This document shows positions 1-8,497 of a DNA stretch of 21,140 nucleotides, in pieces. The DNA comes from Nitrosopolaris sp035691865. GTDB taxonomy: Archaea; Thermoproteota; Nitrososphaeria; Nitrososphaerales; Nitrososphaeraceae. A program made the translations under genes and the position numbers. The stretch lies in NCBI GenBank assembly GCA_035691865.1, contig DASSIM010000094.1:1-21140 (forward strand), read 5' to 3'. Below the pieces are notes generated by a model, which searched no databases, was not told the DNA's origin, and was given only the letters and a program-made list of their open reading frames with translations. The number at the start of each line of letters is the position of its first letter. Within the stretch, counting starts at the first letter, position 1.

Positions 1-138
1 ACTGCGTGCTGTACTCCTGCATCTGTAATTTCTGCAGCTATCAGCTTCAGGTGATCGCTGCTGCTTGTGGGTGAATTAAGCGAGATGTGTCCACCCATGA
101 TGTTCGATGTTGGGCCAACGTCAATGAGTGGTATCAAA
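1..138 (-). repeat. 138-bp exact direct repeat, copy A (cut by window edge)
   Basis: Bases 1-138 are identical to 472-609, including every synonymous position. They lie in the same frame of the surface-protein gene, offset by 471 bases (157 codons). The match ends sharply at 138. It may extend left of the window. Confidence 0.97.
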
Positions 139-2018
139 CCGAAACGCGAAAGTATGGAACCTCCGCCAGAGCTGCCGTCAAGATTCAGTACGCCCAGATC
201 AGCTGCCGGTATTGTTGTATGGCTGGCAGATGTGATGGCTGGTGTGACGAACTGAGGCTGCTTAAATATTGCTTTCATCGTAAGGGTGTTATTTCCAGCG
301 AATTGCACAGCAGATGTTCCATTGTTCCAAAGGAACAGATCCGTGAAATGAGTCACTCTATCTTGAGCCCCCGTAAAAGGATTGATACCAGTAAAGGTTG
401 ATCTTAGGTCGGTATGATATAGCGATTGCACTGTTGGTGTGATGTCCAATGTCTTTGTCAAGTTTACAGCGACTGCGTGCTGTACTCCTGCATCTGTAAT
501 TTCTGCAGCTATCAGCTTCAGGTGATCGCTGCTGCTTGTGGGTGAATTAAGCGAGATGTGTCCACCCATGATGTTCGATGTTGGGCCAACGTCAATGAGT
601 GGTATCAAAGCATCGGATGGGAATGCTGATTTTCCGAGCTTCACTGTTTCCGTGTCAATAAATGGGACAGGAGGAATGTCATCGTTACTGACTACACAGT
701 TAATCGTTTCGCCTGCGGTGATACTCCCAGAACAGCCAGAAGAATAGGTAGTCGTGTAGCCAGAAACTGAGGCCTCAACAATTGCATACTTCCCTGCGTT
801 TATCGATACTAACGTACCTGACGCGGATCCCGGAAAGTTGTTTGGAAACGGGCTATTTCCTGTCACAAATATCATAAAATCTGATGCCTTCTTTGTGCCC
901 CTATCATTGTTAATTACATTTTTGACAACTATTATCTTGCCAAGTGGACTTTGCTGGTATTTATTTGCTACAGTACAACTGAGGGTTTGACCTGCATCGA
1001 TGCTCCCAGAGCATCCTGAAGAGTAAGTAGTAACATATCCCGATATTTGTGACTCTGTAACGCTATAGATTCCAGGTTTTAATGTGACAGTAGTACCTGA
1101 AGATGAGCCAGCGAATGAACTTGGTGTTGGGCTATTACCCTTCATAGAAATGGTAAAGTCTGAAGGTTTCTTGATACCTCCATTAGTACTGTCAACCTTC
1201 GTTGTCACTACCAAGTTGCCTACGACTGGGGTATGTAGATTGGTAACAGTGCAGTTGATTGGTGCTCCGCCACCAGCCGTGCCAGAACATCCTGAAGAGT
1301 AAGTAGTAACATATCCCGATATTTGTGACTCTGAGACACTATACTTTCCAGTTTGTAACGTGACGGAGGTACCGGAAGATGAGCCAGCGAATGATGCCGG
1401 TCTTGGACTATCTCCAGATACAGTTATCGTAAAGTCTGACGGGTTCTTCGTACCTCCATTAGTGTTGTCTACCTTAGTAACAACAATCAGAAATGTAGTT
1501 GATCCAGGTGGAGGAGTGTATTTGTTGGTAATAATACATTTGTTTTTCTGAGCTCCACCAATGCTCCCGGAGCATCCTGAAGAGTAAGTAGTAGTGTATC
1601 CTGATAAAGATGACTCTGTAACGTTATAGGTTCCAGGTTTTAGTGTGACAGTAGTACCTGAAGATGAGCCGGCGAATGATGCCGGTCTTGGACTATCCCC
1701 AGATACAGTTATCGTAAAGTCTGACGGGTTCTTGTTACCACCGGACACTTTCGTGGTGACTATGAGTGTTCCTAATAAACCTGGTGGCGGTATTGGCAAG
1801 CCGGTTGGAAGTTCAGGAGGCGGAGTTGGCAACGGGGCAGGTATAGGAAGAATGGTCTGGTTCCGGACTGGAGTGTTCTTCTTTGCAGCATAGCTATTGC
1901 TTATCAATGAGTTGCTCATCATTGAATTTGCAAATACTAAAAGTGCGAGAATAGTTCCAGCCGTTATTGCTTTGATAATGGGTGAGGAGATCTTTTTATT
2001 CAAACTTGATCGATCCAT
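1..2018 (-). CDS. Exported repeat-rich surface protein (N-terminal 672 residues; runs off left edge)
   Basis: One open frame reads leftward from the ATG at 2018, with an in-frame TAA two codons upstream, to the window edge without a stop. Residues about 13-50 form a signal peptide (basic start, hydrophobic run, polar end near the NSYA-A site). A proline-rich linker covers about 58-82. Four repeats of 91-94 residues begin near residues 85, 176, 268 and 362. Each contains PSDF, a GNSP/GDSP turn, FAGSSSGT, a GxYxVxE strand, SGY, TTYSSGCSG and a closing N/SC-x-I/V-x-N. This resembles SpaA/prealbumin-like Ig-fold domains of adhesins and S-layer-associated proteins. Two conserved cysteines per repeat could pair, since the protein acts outside the cell. 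From about residue 455 a different module follows, repeating every 157 residues. The function is probably cell-surface or matrix. The family name is inferred from pattern only; the export and repeats are directly visible. Confidence 0.88.
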   Translation of the reverse strand, partial: MDRSSLNKKISSPIIKAITAGTILALLVFANSMMSNSLISNSYAAKKNTPVRNQTILPIPAPLPTPPPELPTGLPIPPPGLLGTLIVTTKVSGGNKNPSDFTITVSGDSPRPASFAGSSSGTTVTLKPGTYNVTESSLSGYTTTYSSGCSGSIGGAQKNKCIITNKYTPPPGSTTFLIVVTKVDNTNGGTKNPSDFTITVSGDSPRPASFAGSSSGTSVTLQTGKYSVSESQISGYVTTYSSGCSGTAGGGAPINCTVTNLHTPVVGNLVVTTKVDSTNGGIKKPSDFTISMKGNSPTPSSFAGSSSGTTVTLKPGIYSVTESQISGYVTTYSSGCSGSIDAGQTLSCTVANKYQQSPLGKIIVVKNVINNDRGTKKASDFMIFVTGNSPFPNNFPGSASGTLVSINAGKYAIVEASVSGYTTTYSSGCSGSITAGETINCVVSNDDIPPVPFIDTETVKLGKSAFPSDALIPLIDVGPTSNIMGGHISLNSPTSSSDHLKLIAAEITDAGVQHAVAVNLTKTLDITPTVQSLYHTDLRSTFTGINPFTGAQDRVTHFTDLFLWNNGTSAVQFAGNNTLTMKAIFKQPQFVTPAITSASHTTIPAADLGVLNLDGSSGGGSILSRFGLIPLIDVGPTSNIMGGHISLNSPTSSSDHLKLIAAEITDAGVQHA
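472..609 (-). repeat. 138-bp exact direct repeat, copy B
   Basis: Second copy of the sequence at 1-138. It encodes the segment beginning LIPLIDVGPTSNIMGG. The coding strand continues from here through about 111 more residues before reaching copy A, so one complete 157-residue unit lies between the two starts. Confidence 0.97.
690..1766 (-). repeat. Four tandem SpaA/prealbumin-like domain repeats
   Basis: Coding repeats of about 273-282 bases begin near 1766, 1493, 1217 and 935 (reading leftward). Stretches of near-identity are shared by different neighbouring pairs: 1375-1448 and 1660-1733 differ at only two of 74 bases, and 1012-1057 and 1288-1333 are identical over 46 bases. The fourth repeat is the most diverged. 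Confidence 0.9.
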
Positions 2019-2424
2019 CCTTTAAGATGAGTCTAGTTAAACAAGTAATTAGAAAGATGGAAAAATAACGGGACATTTGAGACTTACAATTCCTCCAGCC
2101 ATTAGAAAAACAATGGCCTATTTAAGCAATTTCTAGAATTCATTCCACCTATAATAGGTTCAACTAGATTTCCTAGTTAAGGCGGCGGTCAGTCTTCCTC
2201 TTCAAGTGGCCTAGTAAATCAGTGCTTTTCCTTTGCAGCCAGTCTACAGATTAAGGTGGATACATTACGAATGCACCACGCAATGGCCTTGATAAGAGCT
2301 ATGAGACAGAGCCGTTCATCATAGAGTTTGTAGCCATGTATCAATTGTGCGATTTTGATTAACAGGGAGTGATGATTAAAATGACTCGGTAATCTATTAC
2401 TTTATAAGACAAAATTTAGCATCT
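2019..2424. other. Intergenic, no gene seen
   Basis: About 400 bases between the start of the surface-protein gene and the stop of the P450 gene, both on the minus strand. It must hold the promoter of the surface-protein gene. I see only a weak TATA-like stretch near 2036-2046 and no convincing coding frame, tRNA or strong hairpin. Confidence 0.5.
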
Positions 2425-3831
2425 TTACACGTTCCTTCGTTCTAGTTTCATTTTCATCCCGTACTTCGGACGTAGAGTGATGGCCGGGTCAAGCTCAACA
2501 CGATGACCTGGGACGAGACGCATTTTCCACTGTCGGCCAATAGTAGCTAGAACAAGTATAGCTTCCATCCATGCAAAAGGTTCCCCCACACAGGCTCGAA
2601 TCCCTCCACCAAATGGGAAATAGCTAAATCTTGGAAGGGCAGATCTTGATTCCGAATCCCACCTGTCAGGATCATATCGGTCTGGCTCGTTATAATAGCG
2701 TGGGTCACGATGCATAACATATTGACTCATCATAATCGTAGAACCTGCAGGTATGGTGTATCCGCCGAGGGGATAATCATCACCCACGGAACGGCCCATG
2801 GCCCACACAGGCGGATATAGTCTCATGGACTCTCTAACCACTCTTTCTGTAAATTTTAATTTTGGAATATCATTGACAGTTGCGACTCCATTGCTATCAA
2901 TTACTGCTTTTAGCTCAGCTAGAAGCTTTTCCTCAACACCTGGATGTTGAGAAAGAAGATAGAACGTCCAAGTGAGCGCATTAGCAGTCGTTTCATGCCC
3001 AGCGATAAATATAGTCATGATTTCATCTCTAACTTGCGTATCAGACATTCCAGAAGCGGGACCATTCTTGCTTTTATCGCCAGTGTCGGGGCTAGATTCA
3101 GCAGAATCTTGGGCTTGAAGCAAACGTGCCAAGAGATCATCATAACTTTTCGCGCTAGATTCAGGTCTTTGCCTTCTTTCTTTAATCAAGCCATATACAA
3201 GTCTGTCCAGCTTCTCCTTTGATTTTCTGGCTCCTTTTACATTAGGTAGAATTGGTATTCTATTAAGAACTTGACCCAAGGGAGATTGGAGCCTCTTTGA
3301 ATAATTGCGGCATGTGGTCAAAGCCCTTCCAACCTCTTCAGCCTCTGATTCTACTTCATAATTTAGTACTGACTTGCAGATTATACTTAATGTCATCTGC
3401 ATCATTTCTTTCAAAATATCTAGAGTTTCTCCATCTTTCCATTTATGATTCAGACGGGCAGCATAATTTGTGATCACTTTGCTATAGGTTGTGATTTGTT
3501 TGGGATGAAATAATGGTTGTATTATTCGTCGTTGCCGATTATGAAGATCTCCCTCACTTGTTACAAGTCCTTCTCCTAAAAGAGCCTTGGCTAGTTGAAG
3601 CCTCTTCCCCTTCGTAAAATTGCGATGGTCGTATACGAGTACTTTTTCAATATAATCAGGATTATTGATCAGATATACATGCTGGCGTCCGAGTTGGAAA
3701 TGAGAAATTTCACCGTACTTGTAAGAAATTTCCTGTAGGGTTTTTATGGGATCATGCAAAAACTCTCGAACTAACTTGGCTGGCCTCATCTTATATGATG
3801 GGCCTGGAGGATATTCAATAATTGTGGTCAA
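2425..3831 (-). CDS. Cytochrome P450
   Basis: A 468-residue haem-thiolate monooxygenase, normal length for a soluble P450. The I-helix oxygen-binding motif AGHETT is at 277-282, the K-helix ExxR (E334, R337) is followed by LYPP, and the haem loop FGGGIRACVG is at 407-416 with C414 as the iron ligand. The N-terminus starts with a PPGP turn and has no membrane anchor, so the enzyme is probably cytoplasmic. The family inserts oxygen into hydrophobic substrates using electrons from a partner reductase or ferredoxin; neither partner nor substrate gene is in the window. The start used is TTG at 3831, the first possible start after an in-frame TAG. Residues 243-263 are a Ser/Gly/Asp-rich, probably disordered insert before the I-helix. 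Substrate unknown. Confidence 0.97.
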   Translation of the reverse strand: MTTIIEYPPGPSYKMRPAKLVREFLHDPIKTLQEISYKYGEISHFQLGRQHVYLINNPDYIEKVLVYDHRNFTKGKRLQLAKALLGEGLVTSEGDLHNRQRRIIQPLFHPKQITTYSKVITNYAARLNHKWKDGETLDILKEMMQMTLSIICKSVLNYEVESEAEEVGRALTTCRNYSKRLQSPLGQVLNRIPILPNVKGARKSKEKLDRLVYGLIKERRQRPESSAKSYDDLLARLLQAQDSAESSPDTGDKSKNGPASGMSDTQVRDEIMTIFIAGHETTANALTWTFYLLSQHPGVEEKLLAELKAVIDSNGVATVNDIPKLKFTERVVRESMRLYPPVWAMGRSVGDDYPLGGYTIPAGSTIMMSQYVMHRDPRYYNEPDRYDPDRWDSESRSALPRFSYFPFGGGIRACVGEPFAWMEAILVLATIGRQWKMRLVPGHRVELDPAITLRPKYGMKMKLERRNV

Positions 3832-4327
3832 GGGTGTATTTACATTATCTTCTTCAAGCGTAAACTATAAGGTTTATGTTCATATGTAACATGCAGCTTA
3901 GATAGAATATTGGAGATATTACTCTGGTATGAGCCCTGATATTATCGCTTTCAAACACTCGTGAATTTATTATACACAATTATCTTCAAACCAGATTCTA
4001 CCCTCTCTGAAATGGACTTAGATGTTTTTCCATTGAACGGCGGAATTCGATAAAGCTTCCTACGTGTTAGTATGTTGTAATAACATATTATGGAGGAGAT
4101 CGGAAGAGACAAACTTTCATACAAAGGAATAGCATTTAGGATTTGATGATTTGTCAGTATGATATTTTCTTTTGAATATTAGTGAAGTCACCATCATGAT
4201 TCGCGAACGAAATCTCGACGATTGGAAGAAGCTGGAGCTACCACTATCGGTTTAGTTCTCTACAAGAATCGATGTCTGAAGTTGGCTACTATTTCCTATT
4301 TTGGAACACATCTGAAGGTCTGCGGCT
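3832..4327. other. Intergenic, no gene seen
   Basis: Nearly 500 bases between the AIM24 gene stop and the P450 start. It contains only very short open frames on either strand, for example an 18-codon one from the ATG at 4091. The P450 promoter should lie near 3850-3870. I see no convincing RNA gene or repeat. Confidence 0.45.
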
Positions 4328-5071
4328 TTATGTGCCAACTTTAAAGCCTCCAAGAGATATCCCGCTACTTCTACTATCCGATGATGAACTAGCTTTATTT
4401 ATCAGCTCTTTTATTCCCAGATAGTCTACAAAGTCACTGATATTTTTAGTTTGATAATAAACGGAACCTGGACCTATTATTTCGGTGACTAACCCTTCTC
4501 CACCAAGAAGGGTGCTTTTTAATCCTCCAAACTTTTTTACAGAGTAGTTTGATTTTTCGCTCATTGCTACAATGTGATGGTTATCAATAATAATTCTTTC
4601 ATCTACCTGCAAATCTTTTTGTACAATTGCTCCAAACGTATTAAGAAATAGATCTCCTCTACCATTAGCTTTTAGCATAAATAACTCACTGCCAAATAGA
4701 CCTTTGGTGAAACCTTGCCATTGAGTATCCAATATTACATCAGCAGTCGAAGCAATGTAAGCGCCAGAATGAACTATTAACCCATCTCCAGGACTAATCT
4801 CCATTTTTACGATATCGCCGATTGGTCCACCTGTAAGACCGATAGAACAACCATCCGTATTCGCAACATAATTATTCACAAAGAATGATTGTCCTCCTAA
4901 CACACTCACTTTTAACTTTTTAAAAAATCCTCCGCCTTCTCGAGTCTTTGTCTTAATTTCGATATCTCCCTGCATGTATACCATCGCGCCTGCTTCTGCA
5001 GTAATTGTTTCAGCATTATCTAAATGAATATTCAGTAATGCCATGGGTTCCTTCAGGATTTGATAGTGCAT
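4328..5071 (-). CDS. AIM24 family protein (TIGR00266-like)
   Basis: A 247-residue all-beta protein. The opening MHYQILKEPMALLNIHL, the EAGAMVYMQGDI segment, the central GGQSFFVNNY and SPGDGLIVHSGAYIAST stretches and the late LGGEGLVTEIIGPGSVYYQT segment match the AIM24 family. That family is widespread in bacteria and archaea. The mitochondrial homologue affects inner-membrane organisation, but the prokaryotic function is not settled. The start is set at the ATG at 5071 because GGAGAG lies just upstream at typical Shine-Dalgarno spacing. A TTG at 5086 would add five residues but would place that site inside the gene. The C-terminus has a serine-rich linker and a GGFKVGT end. It has no signal peptide. 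No functional link to the P450 or kinase is evident. Confidence 0.94.
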   Translation of the reverse strand: MHYQILKEPMALLNIHLDNAETITAEAGAMVYMQGDIEIKTKTREGGGFFKKLKVSVLGGQSFFVNNYVANTDGCSIGLTGGPIGDIVKMEISPGDGLIVHSGAYIASTADVILDTQWQGFTKGLFGSELFMLKANGRGDLFLNTFGAIVQKDLQVDERIIIDNHHIVAMSEKSNYSVKKFGGLKSTLLGGEGLVTEIIGPGSVYYQTKNISDFVDYLGIKELINKASSSSDSRSSGISLGGFKVGT

Positions 5072-5419
5072 ATACTCTCCTTTCAAAGGGTGTGACGGGA
5101 CACTTATAACCCATTTGCCACTTGGCTGCCACGAAAATCGTGTAAGGCCAGTATTAGGATTATTTTATCTTTGAATAAGGTAGTACTGCAGGAATTCCTC
5201 TGAATGATCCAGACTCACGATACCTAAAAAGCGTCTAAGTGGATTCAACCTTTCTTTGCTACCAATTCTCTCACGCTCTTCCATACTTGGGAAATCAAAG
5301 TCAATCACTTTGTCAATAAAACAACTCACCAAGACATAACAGCAGCGTATGATATTTCTAAAAATATAATTTGATAGCCAATGTGGTCTATTAATCAGAT
5401 AAGCTTAAAACAGGATAAT

Positions 5420-5438
5420 ATCCGCGACGGTTGCGGAT
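5420..5438 (+). repeat. Inverted repeat ATCCGC-7-GCGGAT
   Basis: Two 6-base arms (ATCCGC and GCGGAT) flank GACGGTT; an A:T pair and a G:T pair can extend the stem to eight. No T-run follows, so it does not look like a terminator. It lies about 50 bases upstream of the likely kinase promoter and could be an operator or chance. Confidence 0.35.
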
Positions 5439-5484
5439 TTCATATCATCTTTTCCTGCACATGAGTAAGCATTCATTTTACTGG

Positions 5485-5494
5485 TTTTTATACA
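5485..5494 (+). promoter_or_regulatory. TATA-like box of the histidine kinase gene
   Basis: TTTTTATACA lies 27-36 bases before the ATG at 5521, the spacing expected for an archaeal TATA box on a leaderless or nearly leaderless transcript. It is the main reason for preferring the 5521 start. Confidence 0.5.
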
Positions 5495-5520
5495 CGAATA
5501 CCCTTGTTATTGACTATATT

Positions 5521-7851
5521 ATGATTAATTATGAGGACAAGTACGATTCTAACTTAGAAACAGCTCCCAATACTGCGAATAGGTCTACTCCCCTCTCTTC
5601 CCATACTTCTACATTTATCATAAAAGGAAGAAAAAACGCGTTAATGGAAGCCTACAATAAATCACTTACTGTCAAGCATTCCTACTACTGTGTTACCGGT
5701 GAAGAATTAGTAAAAAGCTACAAGCCATTTGTGCCGCTATTGCAGGTTCAAATCGGGCAGCTCGGGGGCAGCTCGCTCATAATCACTAACTTAGAAAAAA
5801 AAACCCTCCAAGCAATTAAAGATCTTACAGAGGCAGGCGCACAAATTAGGCATATCGAGACTTCAAGTCTAAGACGATGTGTAATCTATGATGATAAAGT
5901 AGCGTATTTTTCAATTGTAGAGCCTATTATAACACATAGTGCTACTGAAAATGTAGATCAAACTGAGGGAGATGATTTCTGGGTAGGGTCTACAGACCCA
6001 TCAGTGGTTCAATTGGCGAAAAAGCACTTCTTCTCAGACTGGAAAATTGCGGTTCCAGCTGAAAAAAAAATTAGAGAAATTAAAGAGGGGATAACAATAC
6101 GGTACGGATCTAAAATATTTGAAAATGAAGACGAGGTTCTTAATAGAATAAAATACAATATTGAAGGATCTGATGAACTACTGATCTGCACCACCCAGGC
6201 AAGAATGAGGTTGATTTACAACAACTTTCTTGACTCTTACAAGAAAATCCTAACCAAATACAAACATGGAAAACATAAAGGGATTAGGTGGGTGGGCACG
6301 ATAGAAAAGGATAGCATATCTTTGGTTAGGTTTTTTTTGGATATGGGTGTGCAAATAAGACATGTAAAAAATTTGCCTCCACTGAATTTTGGTATAGGGA
6401 AAGAGTTTCAGTTGCACACACCTGCATCGCTAGACGAACAATATCCAGATCAAATCCAAGAAACGAGAGGAGAAACTACACCACCACTAGACTGGTATAT
6501 GCTAAAGAGCCTATTGACTAGTGATGAACCCACCTATGTCAATCGATTCAATGCTCTTTTCGAAGAGCTGTGGAGAAATGGGATTGATGCGGTAGACAGG
6601 ATCAGAGACATTGAAGAAGGTGTTGATCTAGCTGATATAAAGATTATTCAAAATCCCAAAGAAGGGCTAAGCATTGCATGGAGTCTCATAAGATCTGCTC
6701 ATGAAGAGGTGTTGATAATGTTCTCCACAGCAAATGCATTCCGTAGACAAATAGAGGTCGGTGGACTGCAACTCCTAAGTGAAGCAGCATTACAACGTAA
6801 CGTAAAGATCAGATTATTAATTCCTAATGATGAGAAATCTGCTCATGCAATAGAACAAGTGAAATCGGAATGCCCGTGGCTAGATATTAGAATACTAGAA
6901 GAAAATTTACGTACCAAAATTACGATCGTCATAGCTGATAAAAAAGAGTGCATCATTGTAGAACTAAGAGCTGACTCAAGAGACATTTCCTCTGGCGCTG
7001 CAGGGTTGTCTACGTATTCTAATAGTAAATCAATCGTCTCGTCATATGCTATAATATTTGAAAGTCTTTGGAAGCAAACAAAATTATTCGAACAATTAAA
7101 AGCTCACGATAAACTCCAAGAGGATTTCATCAATATCGCTGCTCATGAATTAAGGACACCTATCCATCCACTTGTGTTATCTTCAGAAGCACTAAAAGGC
7201 ATGATGCCAAATGACCAAATCGTTTCTATTATTTATAGAAATGCAAAAAAGCTTCACGTACTGGTAAATGACATACTGGATGCTTCAAGAATCGAAAGCC
7301 AATCTTTAAGATTAAACAAAGAGAAGGTTAATCTGAACGATGTGATCTTGTTAGCCCTAAGAGATATCAAAACGCAAGTTATGAGCGAGGATCTAAGGTT
7401 ATCCTATGAACATGCAGATGGAAAAGATAGAGATATCCGTGTAGAGGCAGATAAAGAGAAGTTAAACCAAGTTATTTGTAATCTCCTAAGTAATGCAGTC
7501 AAATTCACAAAAAAGGGTACCGTAACTATTTCCGTAACGATACAAAAAAAGGGAGAAACGATTCAGAATACTACAGACAACAGCAATAGTGTACCCAGAA
7601 ACATTGTCAAAAAGGAAAATGGTGAGGTCATCGTGAGCGTGAAGGACACTGGCACTGGCATAGATCCACATATGATTCCTAGATTGTTCTCAAAATTTGC
7701 TACAAATTCTTTTGATGGTACTGGATTAGGATTAGGATTATTTATATCTAAGAGCATGATCGACGCCCATGGCGGCAAGATGTGGGCCGAAAACAATCAA
7801 AACGGCAAAGGTGCTACATTTGCATTTAGTCTGCCAATATCATCATCGTAG
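5521..7851 (+). CDS. Soluble sensor histidine kinase with three TrmB/PLD-like sensor repeats
   Basis: A 776-residue histidine kinase without membrane segments. Three related alpha/beta blocks occupy about 30-175, 190-352 and 372-519. Each holds strand-rich segments such as SLIITN, LLICTT and VLIMFS and an IR-type strand, and each ends in an F-x(1-3)-W or F-x-x-LW motif. They resemble the phospholipase-D-like sensor domain at the C-terminus of TrmB regulators. The HisKA H-box is AAHELRTPIHP with phospho-acceptor H542, followed by the HATPase N box (NLLSNAVKF), G1 (DTGTGID), a phenylalanine-rich F box and G2 (GTGLGLGLF). The protein should sense a cytoplasmic ligand and pass phosphate to a receiver, plausibly the convergent response regulator. 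Starts at TTG 5431 and ATG 5461 are possible; 5521 fits the TATA box best. The signal is unknown. Confidence 0.94.
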   Translation: MINYEDKYDSNLETAPNTANRSTPLSSHTSTFIIKGRKNALMEAYNKSLTVKHSYYCVTGEELVKSYKPFVPLLQVQIGQLGGSSLIITNLEKKTLQAIKDLTEAGAQIRHIETSSLRRCVIYDDKVAYFSIVEPIITHSATENVDQTEGDDFWVGSTDPSVVQLAKKHFFSDWKIAVPAEKKIREIKEGITIRYGSKIFENEDEVLNRIKYNIEGSDELLICTTQARMRLIYNNFLDSYKKILTKYKHGKHKGIRWVGTIEKDSISLVRFFLDMGVQIRHVKNLPPLNFGIGKEFQLHTPASLDEQYPDQIQETRGETTPPLDWYMLKSLLTSDEPTYVNRFNALFEELWRNGIDAVDRIRDIEEGVDLADIKIIQNPKEGLSIAWSLIRSAHEEVLIMFSTANAFRRQIEVGGLQLLSEAALQRNVKIRLLIPNDEKSAHAIEQVKSECPWLDIRILEENLRTKITIVIADKKECIIVELRADSRDISSGAAGLSTYSNSKSIVSSYAIIFESLWKQTKLFEQLKAHDKLQEDFINIAAHELRTPIHPLVLSSEALKGMMPNDQIVSIIYRNAKKLHVLVNDILDASRIESQSLRLNKEKVNLNDVILLALRDIKTQVMSEDLRLSYEHADGKDRDIRVEADKEKLNQVICNLLSNAVKFTKKGTVTISVTIQKKGETIQNTTDNSNSVPRNIVKKENGEVIVSVKDTGTGIDPHMIPRLFSKFATNSFDGTGLGLGLFISKSMIDAHGGKMWAENNQNGKGATFAFSLPISSS

Positions 7852-7900
7852 ACTAGGAAAGACAAGGAACAAAATGTTTATGATCTATAAAATGCCACTT

Positions 7901-7910
7901 TAAAAAAAAT
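7901..7910 (-). terminator. T-tract terminator of the response regulator gene
   Basis: On the minus strand this reads as eight consecutive T residues starting about ten bases after the stop codon of the response regulator. A T-run alone is the usual archaeal termination signal. Confidence 0.55.
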
Positions 7911-7918
7911 AGAAAATA

Positions 7919-8497
7919 TTACCATTTTTTGTATGTATTTGCCCTTTTTTGTTTATCAAGTAGATCTAATAAATTCCTTATTTCCTCATGTCTTATTTCA
8001 ACATTTTCGAGTTCCTCTCCTAATGATTGCCTCTGCCCTAATTTTCTAAACACGTCTAATAAATCAACAATCTGAGAATGGACTAGTCTTTGTAATTCAG
8101 AGTAAATTTCCTTCTTCTCTATAGAATATATCAAGTCCTCTTCTCCAAATGGCTTTTGCAGTAATTCAACTGGTTGTTTCAGCAGCTTGACAGAATCTAA
8201 TAATGTTTCCTTGATATACGCAGAGGCAAATATTATTCTCTGCTGTGGATTTATTGCCAGAATCTCAGTTGCTACTTCCATTCCATCCATACCTGGCATT
8301 TTATAATCCAAAATCACTGCGTCAAATGGCTGAATATGTAAAGCTTCCCATTCTACGTTTCGTAATTTCTGATGATAAATTTTGAGACAACTTTCTCCGC
8401 TGCTTGTTATTATAACGTGGTGACCTCTTCTGTCCTCTAACAAATTCTTGTAAATTAAACCAGTGTCGTTGTCGTCTTCGGCTACCAGTATTTGCAT
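7919..8497 (-). CDS. Response regulator with receiver domain and helical C-terminus
   Basis: A 192-residue protein. The receiver domain fills about 1-125: acidic pair D8/D9, phospho-acceptor D64 in LDYKMPGMDG, S92 in the FASAY strand and K115 in the QKPFG motif, so all key residues are present. The remaining 65-70 residues are charged and helical (QSLGEELENVEIRHEEIRNL) and show no recognisable DNA-binding or enzymatic domain. It probably acts through protein contacts. It converges on the histidine kinase gene with a 67-base gap, making the two a likely pair, although they have separate promoters. The ATG at 8497 directly begins the first receiver strand (MQILVAEDD), which supports this start. 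Confidence 0.94.
   Translation of the reverse strand: MQILVAEDDNDTGLIYKNLLEDRRGHHVIITSSGESCLKIYHQKLRNVEWEALHIQPFDAVILDYKMPGMDGMEVATEILAINPQQRIIFASAYIKETLLDSVKLLKQPVELLQKPFGEEDLIYSIEKKEIYSELQRLVHSQIVDLLDVFRKLGQRQSLGEELENVEIRHEEIRNLLDLLDKQKRANTYKKW
7925..7950 (+). terminator. Double T-tract terminator of the kinase gene
   Basis: Two runs of six T (7925-7930 and 7945-7950) lie 70-100 bases after the kinase stop, inside the 3' end of the convergent response regulator gene. The two transcripts would overlap slightly. Confidence 0.45.

Larger units (their letters stand above)
5072..5520. other. Divergent promoter region
   Basis: About 450 bases between the divergent AIM24 and kinase genes. It holds a hairpin-forming sequence at 5420-5438 and a TATA-like box at 5485-5494. 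The frame of the kinase is open back to a TTG at 5431, but that extension looks non-coding. Nothing else recognisable. Confidence 0.5.

Noticed and set aside
67..1893. Several plus-strand open frames (for example 538-747, 1084-1302, 1645-1893)
   Set aside because: They mirror the repeats of the long minus-strand surface-protein frame and lack any family resemblance; the minus-strand frame has signal peptide, repeats and coherent composition.
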